Positions 1-8,782 of a stretch of DNA of 64,000 bases are shown one piece after another. This DNA comes from Rhizobiaceae bacterium (GTDB lineage: Bacteria; Pseudomonadota; Alphaproteobacteria; Rhizobiales; Rhizobiaceae). The number at the start of each line of letters is the position of its first letter. Positions within the stretch are counted from its first letter, which is position 1. The stretch lies in the NCBI GenBank assembly GCA_023953835.1, contig JAMLJB010000001.1, forward strand, positions 1,240,001-1,304,000, written 5' to 3'. The notes beneath the pieces were generated by a model that was not told where the DNA came from, did no database searches, and saw only the letters and a list, made by a program, of their open reading frames with translations. The position numbers and the translations under genes were made by a program.

Positions 1-1029
1 GGTCAGTATGTCGACACACCGGACAAGGGTGTGGTGGGTATCCCCTTCTTTGACGGCTATATCGAAAAGGCGGCGCTGGAATTCCTCGACGAAGCCGCGA
101 AGAAGCCGAACACGCCGTTCTATATCAATGTGAACTTCATGAAGGTCCACCAGCCGAACCTTCCGGCACCGGAGTTTCAAGGCAAGTCCATCTCGAAAAG
201 CAAATATGCCGACTCAGTGGTGGAACTCGATACCCGTATCGGCAACATCCTGAAAAAGCTCGACGACCTCGGACTACGTGACAACACCATCGTGTTCTAC
301 ACCACCGACAACGGTGCATGGCAGGACGTCTATCCGGACGCTGGATATACGCCGTTCCGTGGAACAAAAGGCACCGTGCGTGAGGGCGGCAACCGCGTTC
401 CCGCAATGGTCCGCTGGCCTGGCCACGTTAAGCCGGAGGGCAAGAGCGCGGCCATCGTCGGCGGCCTCGACCTCATGGCAACCTTCGCTTCTGTCGCTGG
501 AATCAAATTGCCCACGGAAGATCGGGAAGGCAAGCCGATCATCTTCGACAGCTACGACATGACGCCCGTCTGGGAAGGAACAGGTCCTTCCAAGCGCAAT
601 TCCTGGTTCTACTTCACCGAGAACGAACTGACCCCCGGCGCGGCCCGCGTGGACCACTATAAGGCGGTGTTCAACCTGCGTGGCGACGATGGCGCATCAA
701 CCGGCGGTCTCGCAGTTGACTCGAACCTCGGCTGGAAGGGTGCGGAGAGCTATGCCGCAACTGTTCCTCAGGTATTTGACATCCTGCAGGATCCCCAGGA
801 ACGCTATGATATTTTCATGAACAACTTCACCGAGCGCACCTGGACCATGGTTACGATCAGCCAGGCGATCAACGACCTGATGCAGACCTATGTAAAGTAT
901 CCGCCCCGCAAGTTGCAGAGCGAGAGCTATTCGGGCCCGATCACCTTGACTCAGTACCAGCGTTTCCAGTTCATCCGCGATGAGTTGGCCAAAGATGGGG
1001 TAACCATCGGACTGCCCACCGGTAACTGA
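1..1029 (+). CDS. Sulfatase (arylsulfatase family S1), C-terminal part
   Basis: The reading frame is open from the first base, so this is the C-terminal part (about 342 residues) of a gene that begins outside the window; the Cys/Ser-x-Pro-x-Arg site that becomes formylglycine is not visible. What is seen is typical of type I sulfatases: a KVHQPN stretch, the TTDNGAW segment (the Asp-Asn metal pair) near window base 305, and a GTKGTVREGG loop followed by RVPAMVRWPG near 365-420. The family hydrolyses sulfate esters, usually in the periplasm. The downstream genes on the same strand encode exported proteins, which suggests one functional group, but the substrate cannot be read from the sequence. 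Confidence 0.9.
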   Translation, partial: GQYVDTPDKGVVGIPFFDGYIEKAALEFLDEAAKKPNTPFYINVNFMKVHQPNLPAPEFQGKSISKSKYADSVVELDTRIGNILKKLDDLGLRDNTIVFYTTDNGAWQDVYPDAGYTPFRGTKGTVREGGNRVPAMVRWPGHVKPEGKSAAIVGGLDLMATFASVAGIKLPTEDREGKPIIFDSYDMTPVWEGTGPSKRNSWFYFTENELTPGAARVDHYKAVFNLRGDDGASTGGLAVDSNLGWKGAESYAATVPQVFDILQDPQERYDIFMNNFTERTWTMVTISQAINDLMQTYVKYPPRKLQSESYSGPITLTQYQRFQFIRDELAKDGVTIGLPTGN

Positions 1030-1044
1030 AGACTGATTGCGATC

Positions 1045-1075
1045 GATCGCCGGGACTTCTCCCGGCGATCGTTTT
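1045..1075 (+). terminator. Rho-independent terminator-like hairpin after the sulfatase gene
   Basis: A perfect 11-bp stem (GATCGCCGGGA at 1045-1055 with TCCCGGCGATC at 1060-1070) and a CTTC loop is followed by GTTTTCTGTTT. It starts 15 bases after the sulfatase stop and sits just before the ribosome binding site of the next gene. The T tract is imperfect, so termination may be partial. Confidence 0.7.
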
Positions 1076-1098
1076 CTGTTTCATCGGTGGAGAATTCC

Positions 1099-2091
1099 AT
1101 GAACTATGTACGACGTACCTTCTTGAAACTCGCGCTCGTCGCGACATTCGCATTTGGATCGACAGCGTCTGTGTTTGCACAGGACCTTCCCTCGTGGAAG
1201 GAAGGCGCGACGAAACAAAGCATCGTCGACTTTGTTACGGCCGTTACCAAAGAAGGGGGCCCGGACTACGTGGCCCCGGCGGACCGTATCGCCACGTTCG
1301 ACAATGACGGCACGCTGTGGGGCGAACAACCCATGTATGTCCAGCTCGCGTTTGCGCTGGATCGCGTTAAGGCGATGGCGCCCGACCACCCGGAATGGAA
1401 GGACACCGAGCCTTTCAAGTCGATCCTTGCCAACGACCTTGTCGGCGTGGCCGCGTCGGGGGAGAAGGGGCTCATGGAAGTCGTCGGTGCGACCCACGCC
1501 GGAATGACGAGCGAGGAATTCACTAAAATCGCAACCGACTGGATCGAGAGCGCCAGGCATCCCAAGACTGGACGTCTGTATACCGAAATGGTGTTCCAGC
1601 CGATGCTGGAGTTGATCGACTACCTCAAGTCGAATGAGTTCAAGGTATTCATCGTATCGGGCGGCGGCATGGAATTCATGCGGCCATGGACCGAACGCGT
1701 GTATGGCATTCCTTCAGAGAGGGTCGTGGGATCATCCATCAAGGCCAAGTATGATGACAGCGGCGCCGCACCTGTCATTTCTCGTCTGGCAGAGGTCGAT
1801 TTCATTGACGACGGCGCAGGTAAGCCCGTCGGCATCTACAACCGCATCGGAAAGCGCCCCATCGCCGCCTTCGGCAATTCAGACGGCGACTTCCAGATGC
1901 TCGAATGGACAACTTCCGGCCCCGGACGCAGGTTCGGGTTGATCGTGCACCACGACGATGCCGACCGCGAATATGCATATGATCGCCAGTCACATTTCGG
2001 CAAGTTGGACAAGGCGCTCGACGCCGCACCAAAGCACGGCTGGACAATTGTCAGTATTAAGGCAGACTGGAATCAAGTTTATCCACAATAA
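1099..2091 (+). CDS. Exported HAD-superfamily phosphatase (paralog 1)
   Basis: A 330-residue protein. The ATG at 1099 has a GGTGGAG ribosome binding site 6 bases upstream; a GTG at 1087 lies inside that site and is less likely. The N-terminus carries a Tat-like signal (RRTFLKLAL, then a hydrophobic stretch and an Ala-x-Ala type site near residue 27). HAD motif I is DNDGT (nucleophile Asp68, acid/base Asp70), motif II is the Ser of VSGGG, and motif IV is FGNSDGD. The protein is probably a periplasmic phosphatase or phosphotransferase of unknown substrate. It is closely similar along its whole length to the protein at 5475-6515, so the pair arose by duplication. Confidence 0.85.
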   Translation: MNYVRRTFLKLALVATFAFGSTASVFAQDLPSWKEGATKQSIVDFVTAVTKEGGPDYVAPADRIATFDNDGTLWGEQPMYVQLAFALDRVKAMAPDHPEWKDTEPFKSILANDLVGVAASGEKGLMEVVGATHAGMTSEEFTKIATDWIESARHPKTGRLYTEMVFQPMLELIDYLKSNEFKVFIVSGGGMEFMRPWTERVYGIPSERVVGSSIKAKYDDSGAAPVISRLAEVDFIDDGAGKPVGIYNRIGKRPIAAFGNSDGDFQMLEWTTSGPGRRFGLIVHHDDADREYAYDRQSHFGKLDKALDAAPKHGWTIVSIKADWNQVYPQ

Positions 2092-2151
2092 CGCGGATTG
2101 GGCCGGGTGGCACAGCAGAGTTGGAAGCACGATTCCTGAGGAGAGGAAGCC

Positions 2152-2953
2152 ATGAAAAATCTGTTTGCGTTCGGGTTGCTGTCATGTGTCACCACTCTGA
2201 CTGCGGTATCTAATGCCTCTGCCGAGGATGCCGACCTTGCAAAGCAACTGTCCAATCCCATCGCCTCGCTCATCAGCGTACCCTTCCAATTCAACTACGA
2301 TACCGGATATGGCTCTGAGGACGGATCGAAGGCCACGGTCAATGTGCAGCCGGTAATTCCGATTTCCCTCAACGAAGACTGGAACCTTATCTCGCGCACA
2401 ATTGTTCCGATTGCATGGCAACGATATCGCCGGCGACTCCGGAAGCCAGTTCGGCCTCGGCGATACGACCCAGAGCCTGTTCTTCTCGCCAAAAGCGCCC
2501 GGTCCTGGTGGTCTCATCTGGGGCGTCGGTCCTGTGCTGCTTCTGCCGACCGGAACGGACCCGCTCTTGAGCGGAGAGAAGTGGGGGGCAGGTCCTACCG
2601 GCGTCGTCCTGAAACAGAGTGGCCCGTGGACCTATGGCGTCCTGGCCAACCAGATATGGTCGTTCGCGGGCGACGACGATCGCAGCGATATAAACGCGAC
2701 TTTCCTGCAACCTTTCATCAGCTACACGACGAAGGATGCGTGGACCTTCGCGCTCAACACTGAATCGACATATGATTGGGAAGCCGAAGCATGGTCCGTG
2801 CCCATCAATTTCATGGTGGGCAAGTTGGTGACGATCAACAAGCAGCCCATCAATTTCCAGGCTGGTCTGCGCTATTGGGCTTCGAGTCCGGACGGCGGAC
2901 CTGATGGATTTGGCGCACGCTTTGCCATCACTTTCCTGTTCCCGAAGAAATAA
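2152..2953 (+). pseudogene. Outer-membrane beta-barrel (porin/transporter-like) gene with a frameshift
   Basis: The gene starts at ATG 2152 after a very strong GAGGAGAGGAAG site and encodes a Sec signal peptide followed by ISVPFQFNYDTGYG and VQPVIPISLNEDWNLISRTIVPIAW. At about 2417-2422 the homologous reading moves from frame 1 to frame 2, where NDIAGDSGSQFGLGDTTQSLFFSPK continues to a normal barrel end (FAITFLFPKK, stop at 2953). One extra base, or two missing bases, explains this. The family is the roughly 265-residue transporter/Phenol_MetA_deg-like barrel often found beside sulfatase, HAD and DUF1254 genes. Both halves look otherwise intact, so either a recent mutation or a sequencing error is possible. 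Confidence 0.8.
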
Positions 2954-3096
2954 CCTCAACCAATTCCGGTCGCCCGCCCGTTTCAGGGATCGACCCGCAG
3001 AACAGCAGTCACGCCCAGTTTAGCAACCTCACCGTTCAGCCAAGGCGAGAGAACATGAAGTCGTTTGCTTGATAGAGGGCCAGCCAGGTCAGCACG

Positions 3097-5337
3097 ATGC
3101 ACTATTTCCTGACGGTTCTCTTTCTTGCGATGTTCGGTCTGGCGACAGGCGCACGCGCCATGGACGCGCCAGACTATGTCGGGTCCCAACAATGCGGAAC
3201 CTGCCATCAGGCGGAGATGCACACTTGGTCGGGCTCGCATCACGGATGGGCATTGCGCGAGCCTGCGCCGGAAAATGTACTCGGCAATTTCAACGATGTC
3301 CGTTTCGAACATAAGGGTGTCGTCTCGAGGTTCTTCCGCGATGGCGACGCTTACGTCGTTGAAACCGATGGGCCAGACGGTCGACTCGACCAATTCAAGA
3401 TACGCTATGTCGTGGGGGTCGAGCCGCTTCAGCAGTATCTGGTCGAACTTCCCGGCGGCAGGCTTCAAGCGCTCGATATCGCCTGGGACACTGTCGCCGG
3501 GCGTTGGTACCATCTCTATCCCGATCAGGACGCGACTGCGGGAAACGGCCTTCACTGGACAGGCTTCTACAAAAATTGGCAGGCGCGATGCGCGGTCTGC
3601 CATCAGACCGACTTTCGCAAGAACTATAAGCAGGAAACCCATAGCTATCAGAGTACATGGTCGGAACTGACGGTGGGTTGCGAGGCATGCCATGGCCCGG
3701 GTGGGACACACGTCGCATGGGCACAGAAGAAGCCCCAGCGTCAGTGGACCGGTCTCCTCCCGAACGGTTTATTGAAGCCACAGTCGAACAGCAGGCAGTC
3801 GATCGAACAGGATATGTGCGGCCCGTGTCACTCGCGTCGCGATCCACTCGGCGCAGACAGCACCTTGCCGGGCGACCACTTCTCTGACCACTACGCCTTG
3901 ACCCCGCTCGGCGGCCTCTATTTCGCCGACGGTCAGCAGTACCAGGAGGTCTATATACTAGGTTCGTTCCTGCAATCGAAAATGCATGAGAAAGGGGTCA
4001 CGTGTTCCAACTGCCATGATCCGCATTCGGGTCGGACACTGGCCGAAGGCAACGCAATATGCACGCAATGCCACAACGAGTCGGGCCGCGCCGAATTTCC
4101 TTCGCTCGTCTCGAAGAAATACGATTCTCCCCAACACCATCATCACACGGAAGGCACGCCCGGTGCGCAATGCGTGAACTGCCACATGCCCGAGCGCAAA
4201 TATATGACCGTGGACGGACGGCGTGACCATTTCTTCCGGATTCCAGATCCGGAGCTTTCGAAACTGATAGGTTCGCCGGACGCATGCGGGACCTGCCACA
4301 CCGACAAAACTGCCGAATGGGGGGCATCCGCAATCCACTCTTGGTCGCCCGACCGTGCGCCGTCCGACCATTCCACCGCGTTGCTGTTTTCCGATGTTCT
4401 ACAGAAAGGCCTGAGCAGCGAGCGGCTTTCCGAACTGGCAACTTTGGCGCAGGACACCAGAAAGCCAGACGTCGTACGTGCCAGCGCATTGGACGACATG
4501 GGCGACCAGGTCGACCCGGCCATGCTGGAGCCCTTGTCCAGGCTTTTGACCGACAGCAGTGAACTCGTCCGTTCAAAGGCTCCGCGACTGTGGCGTTCGG
4601 TGCCCGGACCCGAACGGGTGCGCATATTGATGCCACTGCTCAAGGACCCGGTCGCCACTGTGAGAATTGCCGCCGCGCTCGAAATGGCTTCCATCAAGCC
4701 GGACGACCTGCCGATGGAAACTCGTTCCGGTCTCGACGCCGCACTTCAGGAGATGCGCGCGTCTATGACCGCAAAGTCTGATTTCCCCGAGGGCCAGATG
4801 GCCATCGGCGGACTTGCAGTGGCGAGTGGGAATTGGGTCGCTGCGCAGGAGGCCTTCGCCGAGGCTGTGTTTATGGATCCCCAATTGGTGCAGGTCTGGC
4901 TGACGCGGGCGCGGATTGCAGGTGCGCTCGGCGACAACGCCGAGGCAATTGCGATCCTTAATGCCGCCTATACGCAAAATCCGGCGAGCGCCGATGTCGG
5001 CGGCGCGCTCGCTCAACTACTGCTCAGTCAAGGACGCCTTCCCGATGCAATCCCGGTGCTTCGCGATCTCCTTGAGGTCGTACCAGATGATCTGCATACC
5101 CGCATCAATCTTGCATATGCGCTGCTCCAGACTGGCGATCTGCAAGCGGCCGGGATGGAGATCGGACGCTTGCGCCTATCGAATCCGCAGCAACCCGAAG
5201 TGATGATCCTGCACGCATCCCATCAACTCGCCCTCGGAGATCTGGTCGGAAGCCGTGAAACCGTGCGGGAACTGAAGCGCGCCTATCCCAACCTGCGTCT
5301 TCCGCCCAAACTCGAGGCGCTTGCTACGCTTCCGTGA
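3097..5337 (+). CDS. Eight-heme c-type cytochrome with HEAT and TPR repeats
   Basis: A 746-residue exported protein. A Sec signal peptide (residues 1-21, ending in ARA) is followed by eight CxxCH heme sites at residues 33-37, 165-169, 195-199, 241-245, 303-307, 322-326, 359-363 and 397-401. Residues of about 420-560 form HEAT-like helical repeats and about 570-735 form TPR repeats (for example WVAAQEAFAEAVFMDPQLVQVW). Such proteins are periplasmic electron carriers or redox enzymes with a protein-binding tail; the partner is unknown. The ribosome binding site before the ATG is weak. The gene lies between the two HAD paralogs and follows the broken barrel gene. Confidence 0.9.
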   Translation: MHYFLTVLFLAMFGLATGARAMDAPDYVGSQQCGTCHQAEMHTWSGSHHGWALREPAPENVLGNFNDVRFEHKGVVSRFFRDGDAYVVETDGPDGRLDQFKIRYVVGVEPLQQYLVELPGGRLQALDIAWDTVAGRWYHLYPDQDATAGNGLHWTGFYKNWQARCAVCHQTDFRKNYKQETHSYQSTWSELTVGCEACHGPGGTHVAWAQKKPQRQWTGLLPNGLLKPQSNSRQSIEQDMCGPCHSRRDPLGADSTLPGDHFSDHYALTPLGGLYFADGQQYQEVYILGSFLQSKMHEKGVTCSNCHDPHSGRTLAEGNAICTQCHNESGRAEFPSLVSKKYDSPQHHHHTEGTPGAQCVNCHMPERKYMTVDGRRDHFFRIPDPELSKLIGSPDACGTCHTDKTAEWGASAIHSWSPDRAPSDHSTALLFSDVLQKGLSSERLSELATLAQDTRKPDVVRASALDDMGDQVDPAMLEPLSRLLTDSSELVRSKAPRLWRSVPGPERVRILMPLLKDPVATVRIAAALEMASIKPDDLPMETRSGLDAALQEMRASMTAKSDFPEGQMAIGGLAVASGNWVAAQEAFAEAVFMDPQLVQVWLTRARIAGALGDNAEAIAILNAAYTQNPASADVGGALAQLLLSQGRLPDAIPVLRDLLEVVPDDLHTRINLAYALLQTGDLQAAGMEIGRLRLSNPQQPEVMILHASHQLALGDLVGSRETVRELKRAYPNLRLPPKLEALATLP

Positions 5338-5474
5338 TCGAGGCCCCAACTCACGAAACGGATGGTTGGAACATGTTCGTACCTAGTCTGGTCGTACCGC
5401 CCGCAGCTAGTGTTGGAAATATCGAAGCGAAATGGCGACAAGCGGGCGAACAGTTCGATCGGAGCACCTGACAC

Positions 5475-6515
5475 ATGAAAGCTGACAGCACCACCTCGCT
5501 CCATCTCAATCGACGTTCATTGCTTTCGGCGGCCGCCTTGCTTCCTGCGCTTGCCGCCTCAGGAGGGCTATTAGGCTCCGCGATTGCAGCAGATGAGCCA
5601 CTCGCATCATGGAATGACAGTGGGCCGAAGGCCGCCATCATCGACTTCGTAGAACAGGTCACAAATCCGAGTTCGAGCGAATTCGTGCCCGAGGCGGAGC
5701 GCATTGCCGTTTTTGACAATGACGGAACGCTCTGGGTGGAACAGCCGATGTATACCCAACTCGCGTTCGCCCTGGCCCGTGTCAAGCAGGCGGCAGACTC
5801 TCATCCGGAGTGGAAGACAACACAGCCCTTCAAGGCGGCGCTGGAAGGCGATTTCAAGGCATTGGCAGCGAGCGGGGAAAAGGGATTGCTCGACCTCGTC
5901 ATGGCAACGCATGCCGGGATGACGGTCGCGCAATTCGAAACCATCGTTACGACATGGCTGAGTGAAGCCAGAGACCCGCGCTTCAATCGTCCCTATACCG
6001 AACTGGTATACCAGCCGATGATTGAGCTGCTGGCCTTTCTGCGATCCAAGGGCTTCAAGACATTCATTGTATCAGGAGGAGGCATCGAGTTCATGCGCCC
6101 CTGGAGCGAACAAATCTACGGGGTGCCCTCCGACCAGGTGATCGGATCTTCCATCAAGACCAAGTTCACGATGCGCGATGGCGTTCCCACGCTCTTCCGC
6201 CTGCCCGAAGTCAATTTTGTCAATGATGGTCCGGGAAAGCCGGTCGGGATCAACGAGCACATAGGTATGAGGCCGATTGCTGCGTTCGGCAATTCCGACG
6301 GCGACCTGGAGATGTTGCAATGGACGACGATGGGAGCCGGTCCCAGCTTCGGCCTTATTGTCCATCATACCGATGCAGAGCGTGAATATGCCTACGACCG
6401 CCAGTCATCCTTCGGACATCTCGACAAGGCGCTCGAAGCCGCTTCAGTCAATCACTGGACCGTCGTCGACATGCAGAAGGATTGGAAGATAATCTTTTCA
6501 TTTGATTCCAAATGA
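5475..6515 (+). CDS. Exported HAD-superfamily phosphatase (paralog 2)
   Basis: A 346-residue protein with a Tat-type signal (LNRRSLLSAAALLPALAA, Arg13-Arg14) and a cleavage site near IAAD at about residue 39. HAD motif I is DNDGT with Asp81 and Asp83; VSGGG and FGNSDGD are also present. It aligns over its full length with the protein at 1099-2091, including PMYTQLAFAL, VYQPMIELL and GKPVGINEHIG. Probably a periplasmic hydrolase of a phosphorylated or otherwise activated substrate. It follows the multiheme cytochrome gene on the same strand with a gap of about 140 bases. Confidence 0.85.
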   Translation: MKADSTTSLHLNRRSLLSAAALLPALAASGGLLGSAIAADEPLASWNDSGPKAAIIDFVEQVTNPSSSEFVPEAERIAVFDNDGTLWVEQPMYTQLAFALARVKQAADSHPEWKTTQPFKAALEGDFKALAASGEKGLLDLVMATHAGMTVAQFETIVTTWLSEARDPRFNRPYTELVYQPMIELLAFLRSKGFKTFIVSGGGIEFMRPWSEQIYGVPSDQVIGSSIKTKFTMRDGVPTLFRLPEVNFVNDGPGKPVGINEHIGMRPIAAFGNSDGDLEMLQWTTMGAGPSFGLIVHHTDAEREYAYDRQSSFGHLDKALEAASVNHWTVVDMQKDWKIIFSFDSK

Positions 6516-6533
6516 TTTCTGGCAAGCGCCAAC

Positions 6534-6824
6534 CTATGGGGCTTTGCGTGTTGCTCTCGCAGAGGCATCCGCTCGGATTGCTGCCGCAATTTCACCAACA
6601 AGGCGATCGACCAGTGCTTGCCATTCAACTCGCCTGACATCGCGCAAATGAGCGGGCTCCCTGTCTGTTGACGAAAGGGCCAGTTCTGCCTCCTCAAGTT
6701 CTTCGCAAACTTCCCGAAACACTTCGTCGGTTTTGATCAGCCTCCTGATGGCCAGTTCGAAATGCGGGAAACGGCGAATTGCGGCCGAGAAAGATTCTCG
6801 TCTATTGGTCCGTGCATCCTTCAT
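6534..6824 (-). CDS. Small conserved hypothetical protein (96 aa)
   Basis: The 96-residue frame starts at ATG 6824 with AGGA about 8 bases upstream. The protein is highly charged and mostly helical by eye (FELAIRRLIKTDEVFREVCEELEEAELAL ... VEWQALVDRLVGEIAAAIRA), with no signal peptide or membrane segment. It resembles small helical proteins found in rhizobial genomes but carries no motif I can name. It is convergent with the HAD paralog 2 gene (stops 18 bases apart) and divergent from the TolB-like gene. Confidence 0.6.
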   Translation of the reverse strand: MKDARTNRRESFSAAIRRFPHFELAIRRLIKTDEVFREVCEELEEAELALSSTDREPAHLRDVRRVEWQALVDRLVGEIAAAIRADASARATRKAP

Positions 6825-7025
6825 CTTACAATCCTGTGATCAGCAGGTTAGCCACGTGCTTCTGGCGCGGCTATGATTTGTATGTAATTTACGTGACCAG
6901 ATTGAACCCAGACGCGATGCGCATACGCATCGCGAGCGAGGCGGGAGGGGCCCCTGGGACAGGCAGAATCGTCGACCGACAGGGAGAACGTTTCGGCGGC
7001 GGATTGCCGCGCTCAACTCGTCCGT

Positions 7026-8663
7026 GTGCTCGCCAGTCCGGATTTCGACACGACCGAGCGCGTGCATCGCTTTCTGAGCTATGTCGTCGAGGAAACCCTG
7101 TCAGGGCGCGGTACTCGCATCAAAGCCTATTCTGTTGCGATCGAGGTCTTCGGTCGGGATGCGTCTTTTGATCCAGAATCAGATCCTGTTGTTCGCATCG
7201 AAGCCGGACATCTGAGGCGGGCATTGGAGCGCTATTACCTGACCGCCGGGAGAGCCGACCCGATACTCATCACTATCTCCAAGGGCGGCTATGTTCCTAC
7301 GTTCTCGCGTCAGTCTCACGAAGTTCGCCCTGCCATACCGCCGGCTCCGTCGGTAACTACAGGGCCGAACAGCGGTAGTACACTTGCTCTTGCCGCCGCG
7401 TCGGCTCTTGTTGCAGCGGTGCTGTTGGCGGCTTTGATTGTATGGTGGTTGCCTCCATCCGGGACCAAGCAGCGGGAGCCGGAACGGCCTCGGCTTCTGG
7501 TGCAATCCTTCGAAGATTTGGCAGGCACAGACGCTTCCTCGGCATTTGTGAAGGGACTTTCACAAGAGATTGTCAGCCAGCTTTCAAAGTTCAAAGACGT
7601 AGTCGTCGTCGAATCCGACGATGTGCGCCCAGACCGCTCTGTTACTCTGCCACGTTTTGCCCTCGCCGGAAGTGTCGATCTGGCGGCAGACGAATTTCGG
7701 CTTCGGGTGCGGCTGATCAATCGCGACGACGACTCGATTTTGTGGGCCAACAGTTATGACGGCAGGATGAGTGTCGGAGAGCTTGTCCGGGCGCAATCTG
7801 ACATGGCACGCAACATAGCGACAACGCTTGCCCAGGCCTATGGCGTCATCTCCAAGGCAGATGCAGCCCTGGTCATGGACAATCCGCCAGACGATTGGGC
7901 AGCCTACTCTTGCACCCTGTCTTTCTATGCATATCGTGCGGAGGCTGATTTGAATCAATTGCCCGGCGTGCGCGATTGCCTCGAACGAGCCGTCGCTCAA
8001 TTCCCGAACTATGCGACCGCATGGGGGCTGTTGTCGCAAGCCTATATAGACGGGATACGATTCAGATATCCATTTGACCCCCATACATCTTCCAAGGCAA
8101 TCGAAATGGCGCTCGCTGCGGCAAAGCGCGCGGTTGATCTTGATCCGTTCAATGTCCGTGGTCTGCAGGCACAGATGTTCGCACTTTATTTTGCCAAGGA
8201 TGTTGACGCCGCTCTGGCGGTAGGCAAGCGCGCGATGACCATCAATCCAAATGATACGGAGCTTATGGGTGAATACGGCTATCGCCTGGCCCAATCGGGA
8301 AACTGGTCGGAAGGGTGTCTGCTGATTGCAGAAGCCCGGGATCGAAACCCGGGTCCCTTAGCCTACTATGAAACAGCTCTGGCGTTATGCGCGTATTTTG
8401 CCGGCAACTATGAGCAGGCTGCAGCCTTGATCAGGCGCGCACCAGCTGTACGAAATCCGAACTATCACGCAATCGCTGCGGCCATATTTGGTGAAAGCGG
8501 CAATGCGACTGAGGCCGCTCATGAACGGGCATGGCTGGAAACCAACGTGCCAGCACTCATACAGAATGCACGGCAAGAAGTGTCATTCCGCTTCATGCGC
8601 CCGGGCGATGTCGAATTTTTTCTTGGATCGCTGAAGAAGGCAGGACTCGACATCAAGGACTGA
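7026..8663 (+). CDS. Membrane protein with regulatory N-domain, TolB/FlgO-like domain and TPR repeats
   Basis: From GTG 7026 the protein is 545 residues. Residues 1-95 (LASPDFDTTERVHRFLSYVVEETL ... ISKGGYVPTF) match the cytoplasmic N-domain of rhizobial proteins often labelled adenylate cyclase although no cyclase domain is present. A single membrane helix lies at about 119-142, then a TolB/FlgO-like beta domain (LLVQSFEDLAGTDASSAFVKGLSQEIVSQLS) and TPR-like repeats to the end. The architecture suggests a membrane-spanning sensor or scaffold. The frame stays open upstream to 6906 and reads AADCRAQLVRVLASP, which looks coding, so the true start is probably upstream of 7026; the only candidate there is CTG 6954. 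Confidence 0.75.
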   Translation: MLASPDFDTTERVHRFLSYVVEETLSGRGTRIKAYSVAIEVFGRDASFDPESDPVVRIEAGHLRRALERYYLTAGRADPILITISKGGYVPTFSRQSHEVRPAIPPAPSVTTGPNSGSTLALAAASALVAAVLLAALIVWWLPPSGTKQREPERPRLLVQSFEDLAGTDASSAFVKGLSQEIVSQLSKFKDVVVVESDDVRPDRSVTLPRFALAGSVDLAADEFRLRVRLINRDDDSILWANSYDGRMSVGELVRAQSDMARNIATTLAQAYGVISKADAALVMDNPPDDWAAYSCTLSFYAYRAEADLNQLPGVRDCLERAVAQFPNYATAWGLLSQAYIDGIRFRYPFDPHTSSKAIEMALAAAKRAVDLDPFNVRGLQAQMFALYFAKDVDAALAVGKRAMTINPNDTELMGEYGYRLAQSGNWSEGCLLIAEARDRNPGPLAYYETALALCAYFAGNYEQAAALIRRAPAVRNPNYHAIAAAIFGESGNATEAAHERAWLETNVPALIQNARQEVSFRFMRPGDVEFFLGSLKKAGLDIKD

Positions 8664-8782
8664 TGCGAAATGGATCCACGCACTTCTCTACTGGTAGCCT
8701 ACAGTTAATTACGTTCCTTATCATCATTCGATCCGGCACAACTTAAAGCAAGAACGCCTGTCGGATACTGGAGGATTGTACG

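Noticed and set aside
2387..2959. 190-codon minus-strand frame opposite the broken barrel gene
   Set aside because: It is a shadow of the barrel reading frames; it starts within 6 bases of the barrel stop and shows no family features.
4138..4149. Four consecutive His codons (HHHH) in the multiheme cytochrome as an engineered tag
   Set aside because: It is internal (residues 347-350), short and inside natural heme-domain sequence.
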